A stretch of DNA of 64,000 nt from Culex pipiens pallens (GCF_016801865.2 NC_068938.1:26649117-26713116); one strand, 5' to 3'; positions 12,186 to 22,879 are shown, counted from the stretch's first letter. The notes: generated by a model not told the origin, from the sequence alone. Numbers and translations: made by a program.

Positions 12186-12433
12186 GCTTAAGGGGTTCGT
12201 TTCAAATATCCGTGACCTAGAAAATATTGTACCCAGGGATGTTTGATTTATTTTAATTTTAAAATTTTCTAAAAGGAGGCGCGCGATACTTCTTGAATAT
12301 TCACCTAAAACGAAGCTTTATAAATGATCGTGCACCTCCATTAACATATATGAAAAAACATAAAATTGGAAAAAAATAAAACTCCACTGGTAAAATATTT
12401 TCTAGGTCACGGATATTTCAAAAGGACCTCATA
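12186..12433. mobile_element. MITE with ATATCCGTGACCTAGAAAAT ends
   Basis: ATATCCGTGACCTAGAAAAT at about 12208 is matched near 12400 by ATTTTCTAGGTCACGGATAT, and the outer parts TTCGTTTCAA / TTTCAAAAGGACC also pair roughly. The 248-base body is non-coding. It is another small inverted-repeat element nested in the hAT element. A target duplication was not resolved. Confidence 0.7.
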
Positions 12434-12828
12434 AGCTACCTTTCCAAAAAGATTTTGTTAGGTATATTGGTTTGCAATGATTATCACCTTCCGTCATATT
12501 GGCTTGGGACATATACATTATGAGAAAATTATTACTGGTTGAATAATATTTGAAAAATAAATTAAAATCCTATCATTTTATTTATACATTTTTTATTAAG
12601 TCCTTTTTGGTTCTGAAATCTTGAGATTTGTTCAACAATAATTTGCAACGATATCAAAATAGCTTGTCAAAGGATCGACACTTTGGTCAAATTTGAATTG
12701 AAAGGGTTAAGGATGCAGTCAAGACTTAATTGAATATTTCTGAGCACAAAACCAATATTGTCCATTATTTTTTAATTAATTAATTTTTTTATGATACTAC
12801 AAACTTGGGTTAGAGAGGATTAACAGGG

Positions 12829-13345
12829 TATCATATCGACGCTGTCGTGCTATCTTGTCGCACCCGCCATTTCGACGTTCCGAGAAAAACGCGTTTTAAT
12901 GTTTGACCTTGAATGAACAAAAACGAGAGCACGCAATGTAAACAATGAATAACACGTTTTGTTTGGTTGACCATTCAGTGCGTTGCCCCGAATTTTGGTT
13001 GAAATTGGTTGCTGAAGTCCCAAGTTATAATTACAAATGTTTACGGTAGTCTAACTTGTACGTGCGTCAAACGCATCCTGACCTGCAATCCCTTTGGAAA
13101 ATTGTCGCACTTACATCAATTTTCAGGGAGTGACAAGATAGCACGACAAGATTCAAGCTTCTTTTGTATGAAAAGTGACAAAAATCCGCGGAGCTTTTTT
13201 GGTTTTTATTGAATATCTCAGGATTGAAATCGAATTTTGGGGATCTGTGAAGGTCAAAAGGTGAGGCATTGTGAGCTGCACAAAATGGCGTTCTTAACTC
13301 AATTTGGCCTAAAATGCACGTACGACAAGTTAGCACGACGGCCGC
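12829..13345. mobile_element. MITE with CGTCGTGCTA(T/A)CTTGTCG-type ends
   Basis: The left end reads CTGTCGTGCTATCTTGTCGC. The right end reads CGACAAGTTAGCACGACGGC, so the termini are inverted repeats, with outer ATATCG/CGATAT continuing the match. A second internal copy, GTGACAAGATAGCACGACAA, lies near 13131. A diverged relative occurs at 20330-20585. It has no coding potential of its own; short frames crossing it have no recognisable domain. It is nested in the hAT element. Confidence 0.7.
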
Positions 13346-13544
13346 GATATAGTGATCCAAGTGAAATAAAACAATAAGAGCATTCCAATCACAATAAAAA
13401 TTCTCAAAAACCATAATGGCATCTAATAAATCTCCTGAATAAAATTAAAAAATGATAACGAATGCAACTTAAAAAAAACTCAAAAATACAAGAAGTTCTG
13501 TGAAAATACTGAACAAGTAAAAAAATTTGTTGAATTTTAGATAA

Positions 13545-13750
13545 CTCCGACTCCGACTCCGACTCCGGGTTATCAGAAATTTCCGGCTCCGACTCCGACT
13601 CCGACTCCAGCTCATAAAAATCAGCCGACTCCGGCTCCGACTCCGACTCCAGCTGTTCGAGTTTTGATGACTCCGACTCCGACTCCGACTCCAGGTCCCC
13701 AAAAAGACCCGACTCCACCGACTCCGGCTCCGACTCCGACTCCGACTCCA
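13545..13750. repeat. (GACTCC)n microsatellite, right end of the hAT element
   Basis: Runs of GACTCCGACTCC with spacers such as GGTTATCAGAAATTTCC and AGCTCATAAAAATCAGCC lie here. The frames it opens on the minus strand give Ser-Glu or Ser-Arg repeats and are an artefact of the hexamer. It is adjacent to the right terminal inverted repeat of the hAT element. Confidence 0.85.
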
Positions 13751-13758
13751 CAGCCCTG

Positions 13759-13766
13759 CTTTCCAG
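13759..13766. repeat. 8-base target duplication, right
   Basis: CTTTCCAG, an exact copy of 10806-10813, abuts the right terminus of the hAT element. Confidence 0.9.
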
Positions 13767-14340
13767 GAATGTTTTTGAAATTGTATTACCTTCTAGAAAG
13801 TTGCTAAACACGACATCATCAATCTACGCCTTCTATGACTAATTTTATTTAAAAAAAAGCATTAGAGCAAATAGTCAAAAACAATTTTTTGAACGTAGCA
13901 ATTCAGAGATGAGTTTTACAGAAAACTGACATTCTTAGCACTTTTAGAGCTTTAAAGCTAAAAATGTTATTTATGCATAATTGGATTCAATTTGAACTTA
14001 TTGGTCAAAAGTAACAGCAATTTACGATAAACAGATGCGATTTTTTCTAGAGTTTTTTTTTCAAATGGTCCTATAGCTATTGTATTTTATATGTTTATAT
14101 GACCTTTTTGAGGAAAATACCTAGATTATAAAATTCATAATTTTCAAGGGAAAAGTGTACCTTACAGAAATATGAAAATTGTCCAACTATATGTTTTTCC
14201 AAGTAATATCGACCGTTGAATTTTAATTTGGCCTGAGAATCGCCAAAAGTATTAAAATTACGATTCCTTGGTCATATTTTGAAATTCTAAATAATAATTT
14301 TTTGAATAAAACCATAGAAATCAGAAAATACAATTTTCAT

Positions 14341-17120
14341 TTGATTTAAAAGTATGAAATTTCTAGAAGGATAGTTTTGTATTTATTTTGAAGAAAAATA
14401 TGGTTTTAAAATTTTTTAAGCGTCAAAAAAATAATTTCTCACTACAGTTTTTTCAGATCGGCAAATCCTTTCTTCATTATTTTAAAAATTATTTTAAAAC
14501 ATAAACTTTAAATAACATGTTAACATTACATCTAATTCCAATCCAGTGTCACAACCCAGACCATTCCGTTCACCTTTTGCGGCCAGTTTACAATGATGGA
14601 AACCTTCTCCTTTCACATTTCCACCCAATCCTTTCCCTTCCTCGAAGAGAAGAAGAAAAAAATGTAAATCAGCTCCGTCAGGAAAAACCAACCAACAAGC
14701 TCTACTCTACAGCCCCGGGACCAATGATTTAGAGGGAAATTGATTGCTTAAATAAAATGAGAGAGCGAGAGCTTTTCTGGATGGGAAGGCGAAGTGACGT
14801 TTGAAAACATGAGCCAACATGGCAACAACATGGACTGTAACGGGGGGTGGTGCTTAAGTGAGCGTGCGAAAAATGGGGCTGGATTATGGAGCTCGGTTGT
14901 GGTCGGTGGATTGTGTGTTAGCAAAGTTGGACGAATCGTCCTCCAGGGTGGATGTATTTTTCATGAACTGGATCAACGACTAGAGTGTGTGACCGTTGTG
15001 TGACGACCAAGACTGTACTATCCATCATTCAAGCAACTAGGCTTTGCATATTTTGGACGTGGATTTTCGCAAAAGAACCTGTAAACTGAATTTTACGTTT
15101 AACAATGCAAATCTATAAAACTAAATAAAGATTTTTATCTTAAATAATTAAGCAATCTTAAGCATACAATTTTCCTTATCAATCCCAAAAGACAAAAAAG
15201 CTTAAATTCTAACCAAACAAAATCTTTCCTTTTAAAACATCAACAAAAGAAAAAAGCTTTTTGTATTCTTTTGTTCTCCCTCCAAAAAAATCCAACCCGG
15301 CAAAAGCATCGTGCCAACCGGAAAAATACTTTCCCGGGCTCCTTTCGGGTTTAATTTGTTTGAGTCACATATATTTCCGGAAGTTACGTGAGACACACCC
15401 TTCAAGCCCTCAAGTTTTTCCAGAGCAAGGGGATGAGAAAGAAAAACGGTTCCGGAACAAAACAACAAGAATGTGTACAACTTTCTTGCCTGTGTGTGCA
15501 TTGCCATTATAATTCAAATATATACATAAATTCTAGCTTTTCATGAGCTTTCTGGGAAGAGTTTTGCCTTTCTTGTAAAGGAGGGGAATTTTTGTGTGAC
15601 AAGTTTCGGCAAACATTCGTCACGGTGAAAGATTTCTGATTAATTCACTTAAATGAAATTTCATTAAAACAGAATTTTCGTTATATTTTTTTAGGCAAAA
15701 CTCGCTTATTAGCAAAAGTTTTAAAATAAGACGATTGCAACTCTCAAAAAAGATTTAAAAAAATTTCATGGCTTTTCCAATTGATAATTTTTCCGAAAAT
15801 CCTTCAATAATTCATGCTTCAATGCTTTCGTTCTCATTAAATCAAGAATCCAACCACCCTCAACTCATGTCGCACCCTTCCAGGAATCCAAAATCAAATC
15901 GGAGAATTTGTGTTTGCGTTGGCGAAATCGTTTAGCTTTCCAAATTTAATTCCAAAAGTTGAAACAAGAAATGGCGCTCTTGACCTTTTCCCCAAAAAAA
16001 AAAACAGAGAAAGCAAGTGGGTTGAGGGGGAGTTAAAACAAATCAAGCCTCGGACAAAAAGGTCCTCGACCAGATGACAAAACTAAATCAACTCGAGCAC
16101 TTTTGCCGACATTCTAGAACGCAATTTTCTTCGAGAGTGAAACACGAGCAACTCGCTTAATGTCTTTAAAGAAAGACCAAATTAGTTGAGTTCGTCACAT
16201 TTAACGAACTTTCGCCTGCAAGATAAATTAAATTTCGTAACTATGGAACTTTACGCTGCTGTCGACTTGTCGAGGTGCCCCCCCTTTCTTGAAGGTATGC
16301 TGTTACATGTATGATGTCTCCACGTGCTAGTTTTCTTCATGGTGGGGAGGAATTTTACAACTTGGGGTTAAACTGTGGGAGACAGTACCCTTTAACCCTT
16401 ACCTTTGGCTGTAACTGAAATTAAAAAAAAATGTTTTTTTTATCAATATTGACAATTTTGACAAAAGTCCAAATAAAAAAAATTAAAAAATTAAAACCAA
16501 GAAACCAAAATTTCCAAGCTAAGGGTTACCCCGTTTGACATAATTTCACCCTGTGTCGTTTAGTTGGGGGTTGTCTTGTTTTCTTCTTTTTTTTCCCTGT
16601 GTGTGTGTGTGTGTGCTGTTATAGTTTCAACTTTTATACTATCTGCACCATCATCAAGCACACACGGTACTTTACCTGGGCGAGCAGGAGAGAGACCACC
16701 GCCTGCTGAGAGCACACGTGTTTCGGCACCTACCCCGGTGAGATGGCTGAGCTCCTGCCATCCAAACGAGCGTGCAAACTTTGTTTTACAACATTAATGT
16801 TATTTGTTGGGAGGATCTTAATTTGTGACGACGACGACAAGAATTGGTTCATTATTTTAGTTTTACTTGGTTTGATAAGCTTAAGAGTTGTAAAAATGTA
16901 TTTCATTATTTTTTAAAAAGTTTAGATACTTCAAGAAGATTAATTGGCAGCCATAGTTCTTTGAAAAATGTTAAAAATATCATTGAAGCTTCAAAAACAA
17001 ACAGTTTTTTGACTGATTATTTAGAAAAAAATAACATTTCTCGTGATAAATTTTGTTCAAATAAAAATATAAATAACAAATAAAATTACTTCTCTACTTT
17101 GATTTTTTTCAGATATGAAA
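14341..17120. other. Non-repetitive spacer, no gene supported
   Basis: Several blocks of higher G+C (about 14500-15000, 15840-16350 and 16560-16800) show no transposon structure. A GT dinucleotide run lies at about 16598-16615. Frames of 60-90 codons do not resemble known proteins. Conserved non-coding sequence of a large intron is possible but cannot be shown from one sequence. Confidence 0.4.
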
Positions 17121-17135
17121 CGATACAAACCTCTG

Positions 17136-17262
17136 TGCTCTCTTGTGCTAACAAGACAGGACAGCTAAAAACAAGAGAGCATAAAGGCATTGAATCAACA
17201 ATCGACAAAATTACTTGCAAAATTATTTGATTTTGCACTGGTTGAATAAAACCAGTGCAATT
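17136..17262. other. Two hairpins upstream of the tRNA gene
   Basis: GCTCTCTTGT at about 17138 can pair with ACAAGAGAGC at about 17174, and TTGCACTGGTT at about 17233 can pair with AACCAGTGCAA at about 17252. Both stems are 10-11 base pairs without mismatch. They lie 50-170 bases 5' of tRNA-Pro. I do not recognise the sequence; it could be the remains of a tRNA-adjacent retroelement or a small structured RNA. Confidence 0.4.
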
Positions 17263-17310
17263 GTTCATAATTGTATTCAAATTGTTCAAACCACAAGCCA
17301 CATTCACAAG

Positions 17311-17382
17311 GGCTCGTTGGTCTAGGGGTATGATTTTCGCTTAGGGTGCGAGAGGTCCCGGGTTCAAATCCCGGACGAGCCC
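17311..17382 (+). tRNA. tRNA-Pro (anticodon AGG)
   Basis: This is a 72-base gene that folds as a full cloverleaf. The acceptor stem GGCTCGT (17311-17317) pairs with ACGAGCC (17375-17381), with discriminator C at 17382. The anticodon loop TTAGGGT (17341-17347) is closed by a stem that has one T-G pair, and the anticodon is AGG (17343-17345), reading CCU proline codons after A-to-I editing. The T-arm contains the B box GGTTCAAATCC (17361-17371); the A box lies in TGGTCTAGGGG. There is no intron and no encoded CCA beyond chance. A pol III terminator follows. It decodes proline in cytosolic translation. It appears intact. Confidence 0.97.
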
Positions 17383-17390
17383 ACCTTATA

Positions 17391-17397
17391 TTTTTTT
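17391..17397 (+). terminator. RNA polymerase III terminator
   Basis: A run of seven T residues starts 9 bases after the end of the tRNA-Pro gene, the normal stop signal for pol III. Confidence 0.85.
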
Positions 17398-17670
17398 GTT
17401 ATGATTTTTTTTTTTCATTATTGGTATGAGAAAATCATCAAATCATTCAATTGTGATATTTTCATTTTTTTGTCATTCTCACCTACAAACTTGCCTTGTT
17501 GCTAGGAAGTGGAAAAACTGTTGTTCAATATTGAAAATTTTTCAATGTTTTCGTCCCTTGTCTCTGATTGAGGTCGAAAATTCGAAGAAAAATTAATTCC
17601 GTGAAACAGGGTGACATTGATAGCTTGGGTGACATTTATAACTTAAAGATTTTTTTTTGCAAAATGTTAA

Positions 17671-17904
17671 CGGTGCACATCAACCAGAGCTTTTGCACCA
17701 AGATTTTTGTTACAGATATTTTAGTATTTTCAAAACTACGGGAACTATCGATATATTTTTTTATTCATCCCCTAAGGTACTGTCTACAAAGCGATTTACA
17801 ACCAAATTTGCCTAATTTTACAATCAGATTGTTGCAGGATTGGGTCCGTAATTTTGACAACTTTGGAATAAGAAGACAACAACTTCCTTGGTTGCTGTGC
17901 ACCC
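17671..17904 (+). mobile_element. TTAA-flanked MITE, copy 1 (uninterrupted)
   Basis: The ends CGGTGCACATCAACCA and TGGTTGCTGTGCACCC (starting at about 17889) are inverted repeats. TTAA lies immediately outside each end (17667-17670 and 17905-17908). TTAA duplications are characteristic of piggyBac-type and related transposases. The 234-base body is non-coding. It aligns along its whole length with 22416-22879 apart from a 229-base insertion there, so it serves as the empty-site reference for that copy. Confidence 0.85.
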
Positions 17905-18868
17905 TTAAGTAAGATTTAAATACAAAATTAATGGTAAGGAATGATACTGAGCTTGGTAGAGTAGTATTCAAAGAAGCTCAAAAAGAAATTTTCAACAAAT
18001 TTAGGAAAGTGGCAAATGTAAGTTCACATTAATATTTTGAAAATATAGATAAATATGGTTAGTTGAATACTCTCAAAGTATCATGTTTTCCTCATTAGTA
18101 ATGAGATCGAATCATAAAACGGACAGCATTATTGGATTCTTTGGACAATTTTACACTAAGAACATTTAAAATGAGTTTCAAGGTACAAGGTCTAAGTGTT
18201 ATTGAACCAGAAATCAAAAATAACTGTAAGTTTATAGGCTTTTTCAGAAGAACACTTTTCTAATTTAATTTGAAAAAAATTTAAACCATTTGGCGGCAAC
18301 AAAATTTTTATTTTTTTATGAAAAATATCCAATTCTAATGAATTTTGATCAACTTGAAACTTTTATTTTACTTTTACTCAAATTCATATACATTTAATAA
18401 TTCGTAAATAAACTTTTTTAAACATGCATTTAATTGATTTTTTTCAGATGAAACATTAAACAAGCCTTACTAATGTTCGACTCGGCGTAATTAGTTAAAT
18501 TTGCTCACTTTTGGGCTTAGATTTGTTTAAATAAAACACAGTGACTGTCAAAGTCTAAATTCTAGCTTGGAAATACTTCAAATTTTTAGGTAAGAATGTC
18601 ATAAATATCTTTTTTTTTATTGAAGATAAAAAAAAATTGCGATATTTTTTTAGATGCTTTTTTATGACAACCAAGCTGAAATCGTATAAATTATTAAATA
18701 GTTTTCAAATTGTATCGAGTAAATTTCATTCGGTTTTATATTCAAGAAAATAATTTTAAGGAGGACATTCTAAAAACATGTGTTATGACTTTCGTTACTA
18801 AGCCATTAAGAAAAATAACATTAAAATACAATTTGGGAAGATAATCTCGAAAAATCTATAATATAATT
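17905..18868. other. AT-rich spacer, no gene
   Basis: Nothing here has coding character. The words TTAATTTGCTCACTTTTAGG and ACAGTGAC.GTCAAAGTC around 18490-18560 are shared with 11980-12040, so part of it is an unidentified dispersed repeat. Confidence 0.45.
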
Positions 18869-19545
18869 AAGGCCGTTACAAATATTTTTCAAAGTTTATG
18901 TCACTCCACCTTCAATATTGAGCCGAAAAGTCAGGGAGCAAAATAAATATGTTTCTAAAAACTTCAAAATTTTAATGAAATTAGAAGGCTAATCAACTGA
19001 AAACAATTTGAAATGTATTTTCGGCATTTAACATCATATTTAGCAAATTCGGGCTCGATTAAAAATATTTTGATGTTTTGTTAAATTGCAATGAGCAGTA
19101 GTGCAAAAAGTTTTTTCTTACGAAAAATAAAATTTTCATCAAAAGTTAGGCCGTTGCAAATATTTTTTAAAGCTTATGTCGCCTCCCCCTTCAAAGTCGT
19201 CTTGAATAATCAGGGGCAAAACAATTATTTTTTTCAAAAAACTTCAAAATTTTAATGAAAATGAAAAATCAATCAGCCGAAAACGAGTTAAAATGCATTT
19301 TTCAGCGTTTATAATCATATTTTGCATGTTTAAACTCCTTTGAAAACATTTTAATTTTTCATGAAATACCAATGTACAGTTTGTGTAAAATGCATTTTAA
19401 AACAATTGTTTCATCCAAATGTTGAAACCTTGACTTGTAAATTCAATTTTTATATATTTATATTTTTTGTCCCCCCCCCCCCCTCGACTCAGGTCAGAGC
19501 CGCGGGACATAAACTTCAAAAAAAATTCCAACGGCATAAGCATAT
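18869..19545 (+). mobile_element. GGCCGTTGCAAATATTT repeats, two head-to-tail copies
   Basis: GGCCGTTACAAATATTTTTC starts a copy near 18870 and GGCCGTTGCAAATATTTTTT starts a second near 19150. Both continue with AAAG(T/C)TTATGTC and a diverged common body. The second ends near 19543 with ACATAAACTTC followed by CCAACGGC, the inverse of its start. A C-run of about 13 bases (19471-19483) precedes the right end. Only the second copy appears to be full length. It is a non-autonomous inverted-repeat element related to 29957-30374 and 47560-47939. Confidence 0.75.
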
Positions 19546-20329
19546 TTTAATGCATTATTTCTTGTCTTTATAACAAATTCCCGTTTCAATCCTGAATTTA
19601 AAAAATCTTAAAAATGTGAGTTGTGCAAAAAGTGTTGAATTATAATTTTCTTGTTCCCCTTTCTTTTTTAAGTTGGTAAATTTAACTCCACAGCTTTGAA
19701 ACAGATGTTATTCAAAAATAACTGTGATAAGATGCAATAGCTGCAGTTGTCATGATTATTGCCTAATTACGCATATCCAAGTTTTTGTATCGCCCCCAAT
19801 ATTTATCCAAAAAAATAAAAACAAAAAAAATGTTTCTGATAACTTAAATTTTCATTGAAGAAACTTGTTAACACGTTTTCAAAATATTAAAAATAAGTTG
19901 TTGAATTTCAAAATCAAATATTGGCTATTCAATCATTTTTTATTCCTCAAATTAAGTGTTTGATGCAACAGATCGGAAAAAAAAGTTATAAGTATTAATA
20001 AAATAATATTTTTGCGAACTTGTGACAGTAGTAAAACTGTTTAAAGACAAAAGACATTTCGTGGTACTTTTTGCTGATCAATTTTGAAAATTAGGTTTTA
20101 TTATTATGTTTCAAAAAACACAAACTACAAACGTAGCAAGAAAAATAAAATTTAATTGTCTTAGAAAAAGTTTAATGTCCGTTTCGTGTTTAAAATCAAG
20201 CAGTTTCGAATTTTTATTGTGAAAAACATAACAGTTATTTTAATCTAGCCTATCGGAGGTTTTCAACGATTATAATTCAAATTTGGAATTTTATGCCAAA
20301 TATATTCAATTTTTAATTCTGAGCAGTTG
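19546..20329. other. AT-rich spacer, no gene
   Basis: I see no coding frame, RNA gene or bounded repeat in this stretch. Confidence 0.45.
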
Positions 20330-20585
20330 ATTATGGATATTTTAAGGTTCTTCGAAAAAGTATTGTTTGGCTGTCCATTCTAGGCATTGTCCAAACATTT
20401 TGTTGAATTTGATTGCCGGAGTACATTTTGTATAAAGAGTGACAACATGGCCTTGGATTTTTACGGGTTTTGTTGAATATCTCAGTGTTTTGCCTTACTG
20501 GAAAGGTTAAAGAGACATAATAATGTTTTGACTCAATCGACATGTGACAAAATAGCACAAACACGACGATATAAACGTTTCACAA
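20330..20585. repeat. Diverged relative of the 12829-13345 MITE
   Basis: The order of words is shared with that element: a GTGACAA.AT segment, then GGATTTTTACGGGTTTTGTTGAATATCTCAG, then GACAAAATAGCACAAACACGACGATAT. The match to the reference is moderate and both ends are unclear. It is non-coding. Confidence 0.5.
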
Positions 20586-22411
20586 CTAAAATAGTCAACC
20601 TATCGAACAGCTAAGTGGTCTTTCGTATACCTTTATTGAATAACAAAATGACAATGCCTCCAAATCAGGCCAACACAAGAAAAACGAAGTCTCGCCCCTC
20701 CATAAGTGGAGGTAAAAACGAAATTACCAGAAATAATTTGCTGCTCTCCTTCGGTCCCTGATCGTCCATTGTCCTCGTACATCTTCTGGTCCGAAGAGAG
20801 AATACCTCCAATTGGCCCCTCGAACAAAGACAAAAAAGACGGTGGAGCAAAAACACTCGAATTCTTCTCCAAACGAAACAAAAAAGGCGAACATCGTGAG
20901 CCCAGTAAGTTAGAGTGTGAGTGAGCGCTTGTCAGATGGTTGTCGCAACACCACCGCGCCAAGACCACTTGGCTCCCTGAAAACAATAGAATCCAATCGA
21001 GATTCCGAGGCGGAGAGAGAAAACGAAAACAACAAAATAAAATACGTGACCGGACTATGAATTTTAATAATTTTTCCCACCGCGCCAGGGTGGGTTTTTT
21101 TCGCTTTTCGCCCACTTTGGACATGAATACAGTTCGTTTCTACTGAAACACGAGATTTTTTGTTGTTTCTCTTGTTGTTGTGGTGAGGAAACAGTGGGAA
21201 ACAACGAAATAAATCTTTAAAAATTGAGACTCTTGAAGTGTTTTTGTTTTAATAATTTCAAGTTTTCTGACTTAAAAAAAAAATCTTTTTATATTTCAAT
21301 TTAGAACCCTGACAAACTCCATAAAAAAATTCCCCTTTCTTTAATAAGAGAGAAGACAAAAAAAACCCAAACTGACATTCCCGAACCAGCCCCCAAAAAC
21401 GACCCCCCGTTGCCACGCTGTCAGTGGCCGTGTCCTGACCAGTGTCCCATCCCCGACTGTCTTTGGCCAAAAGTGCCACCGGACGCGAGAAGCACGATCC
21501 AGCTCAAACGAGCTGGAACGGACAGTTGTCCGGCCCTGGTCCACTTGGCACGGATTTTCGCTGCCTGACTCGGATTCTTTATGGATTCGATAAAGAGAAA
21601 ACATTTTTCCTGATTGCATTCTCGATTGCAATTGTTTTTAGCAGAGCTTGCTCGGCAAGGTTGGCAACTTGAGGGCACTTGCGCCTTTTCTGGATTCCTG
21701 GGAACGTGGTTCGCCCCAATCACACAACCAATTGGAACCGATTCCCGGGGAGAAGGAAGAAGAAGACACCGATGGCATGTGTCCTCGGCACAGCGTACTG
21801 TCGTCGTACCTGATGCATTTAGTGTTTTGGTACAGGGCACGGAAACTGAAACGCATTGAATTTTATTTTGTTAATACAAATTTTAAAAATATGCTTGATA
21901 TAACTTCTAAAGAACAGTATTTCTAAAGTGAAATTAAATAAGAGTCATTAAAAGGGTTGAAAAAATGCAAATAAAAATTGTGAAAAATAGTAAAATCATC
22001 GGATTAAATTTTTGATTGGCCTCTTCCCATGCTTTCTTTCAACTTTTAAATATTTTGAAGATTATTTTTTACTTTTTTCTTTCAGTTAATTTACTCGATT
22101 TTAAAGTGTCATGTAGTGGTAACGCTGTCGCCTAGTAAGAGGTAGATCGAGAATCTCTGGCTCGGACCAACGCAACAGGTGATCTTTTCTGTTCAATTGT
22201 TTTGGGAAAAAAGGTTGACATTAGCATTAAAAATATGTTAACATAAGGTAGGCAATTAACTTGCAATAAAGCCACACTTTAAATGCCGACCCTGATATTC
22301 TTTAAGGGAACTTCCCTCAGGAATGATTTGCTTACATTTTTGTACTGAAAAACTTGATGACAAAATATTCAAACAGAAAAAAATGTACAGTTTCGAAAAG
22401 ATTTTCACTTA
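20586..22411. other. Single-copy-looking block, no gene supported
   Basis: The region 20640-21860 is richer in G+C than its surroundings and shows no inverted repeats. Frames up to 163 codons occur on the minus strand but overlap frames on the other strand and carry no recognisable domain, signal peptide or splice context. At 22109-22165 TAGTGGTAACGCTGTCGCC resembles a pol III A-box region of a tRNA-derived SINE; no full element can be drawn. Confidence 0.4.
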
Positions 22412-22415
22412 TTAA

Positions 22416-22879
22416 CGGTGCACATCAACCAAAACTTTTGCACCAAGATATTTGTTACAGATATTAAAGTATTTTCGAAACTTCGGAAACTATCGGTATA
22501 TTTTTTTTATTTATCCCCTAAAGTACTGTCTACTAATCGATTCACATTAAAATTAACCTATATTTAAAATCAGATTGTTGCAGGATTGGGACCGTAAGTT
22601 TGTCAATTTTGGAATAAGAAGACAACAACTTCTTTAGTTTTTTTTTTTTTTCATAAAATTATTTTTATTAGGTCCTTTTCGGTACTGGGACCTGGTTAGG
22701 ACCGAGTCGGCTTTTGTAATTACATTTGGCTTAATAATTACAGAGGATCTTGTGTGTAAATGTTAGTGGGAGGGGAGCCGATTACCCGCGGCCTACTCGG
22801 GGTTAGTAGGGAAGGGATTGATGTTAGAGACGAGGCGTGGGAAGGGAAGGGGGATAACTTCTTTAGTTGCTGTGCACCC
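22416..22879 (+). mobile_element. TTAA-flanked MITE, copy 2 (interrupted)
   Basis: This is the same element as 17671-17904: left end CGGTGCACATCAACCA, right end TTGCTGTGCACCC, with TTAA at 22412-22415 and 22880-22883. The copy is split by a retrotransposed fragment at 22638-22855. With that insert and one target duplication removed, it has the same length as copy 1 to within a few bases. Identity to copy 1 is roughly 85 percent by eye. Confidence 0.85.
22638..22855 (-). mobile_element. 5'-truncated non-LTR retrotransposon or SINE insertion
   Basis: The insert is flanked by AACTTCTTTAG at 22627-22637 and 22856-22866, an 11-base target duplication. On the minus strand it ends in a poly(A) tail (T-run at 22638-22652 on the plus strand), preceded by AGGACCTAATAAAAATAAT. 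A variable-length duplication plus poly(A) is the mark of target-primed reverse transcription by a LINE machinery. The 218 bases contain no coding frame, so it is either a 3' UTR remnant of a LINE or a SINE. No pol III boxes were recognised, which favours the former. Confidence 0.85.

Larger units (their letters stand above)
10814..13758. mobile_element. hAT-type non-autonomous element with microsatellite ends
   Basis: The left end CAGGGCTGCGGAGTC and the right end GACTCCACAGCCCTG form a 15-base terminal inverted repeat with one mismatch. They are flanked by the perfect 8-base duplication CTTTCCAG (10806-10813, 13759-13766). CAGGG-type ends plus an 8-base duplication place it in the hAT superfamily by established rules. 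Directly inside each terminus lies a long imperfect TCCGAC/GGAGTC array (10845-11035 and 13545-13750), in inverted orientation relative to the other end when each is read inward. No transposase frame is present. The 2.9 kb length is largely due to later insertions (11150-11460, 11657-11896, 12186-12433, 12829-13345). Confidence 0.85.
9350..14340. mobile_element. Older palindromic element B, split by a hAT insertion
   Basis: Diverged inverted arms can be followed. ATGGAAAACATATATTTGGA at 9571 pairs with the stretch near 14185-14204; GTCATAGAAGGCGTAGAT at 9979 pairs with its complement at about 13823-13840; CAAATGGAAAGGGGTAAC at 10739 pairs with 10157-10174. The fold centre lies near 10450. Removing the hAT element (10814-13758) leaves a palindrome of about 2.0 kb. 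Arm identity is much lower than in element A, so this copy is older. The ends and any target duplication are not resolved; both outer limits are approximate. Confidence 0.65.

Noticed and set aside
13404..13811. Ser-Glu repeat protein of 135 codons on the minus strand
   Set aside because: It is a translation of the GACTCC microsatellite of the hAT element and its flank, with no start or splice context.
20633..21124. 163-codon minus-strand frame in a G+C-richer block
   Set aside because: Composition-driven; overlaps plus-strand frames of similar quality and has no recognisable motif.
21421..21840. Cysteine-containing 139-codon minus-strand frame
   Set aside because: Cysteine spacing fits no known fold and there is no signal peptide or splice context.
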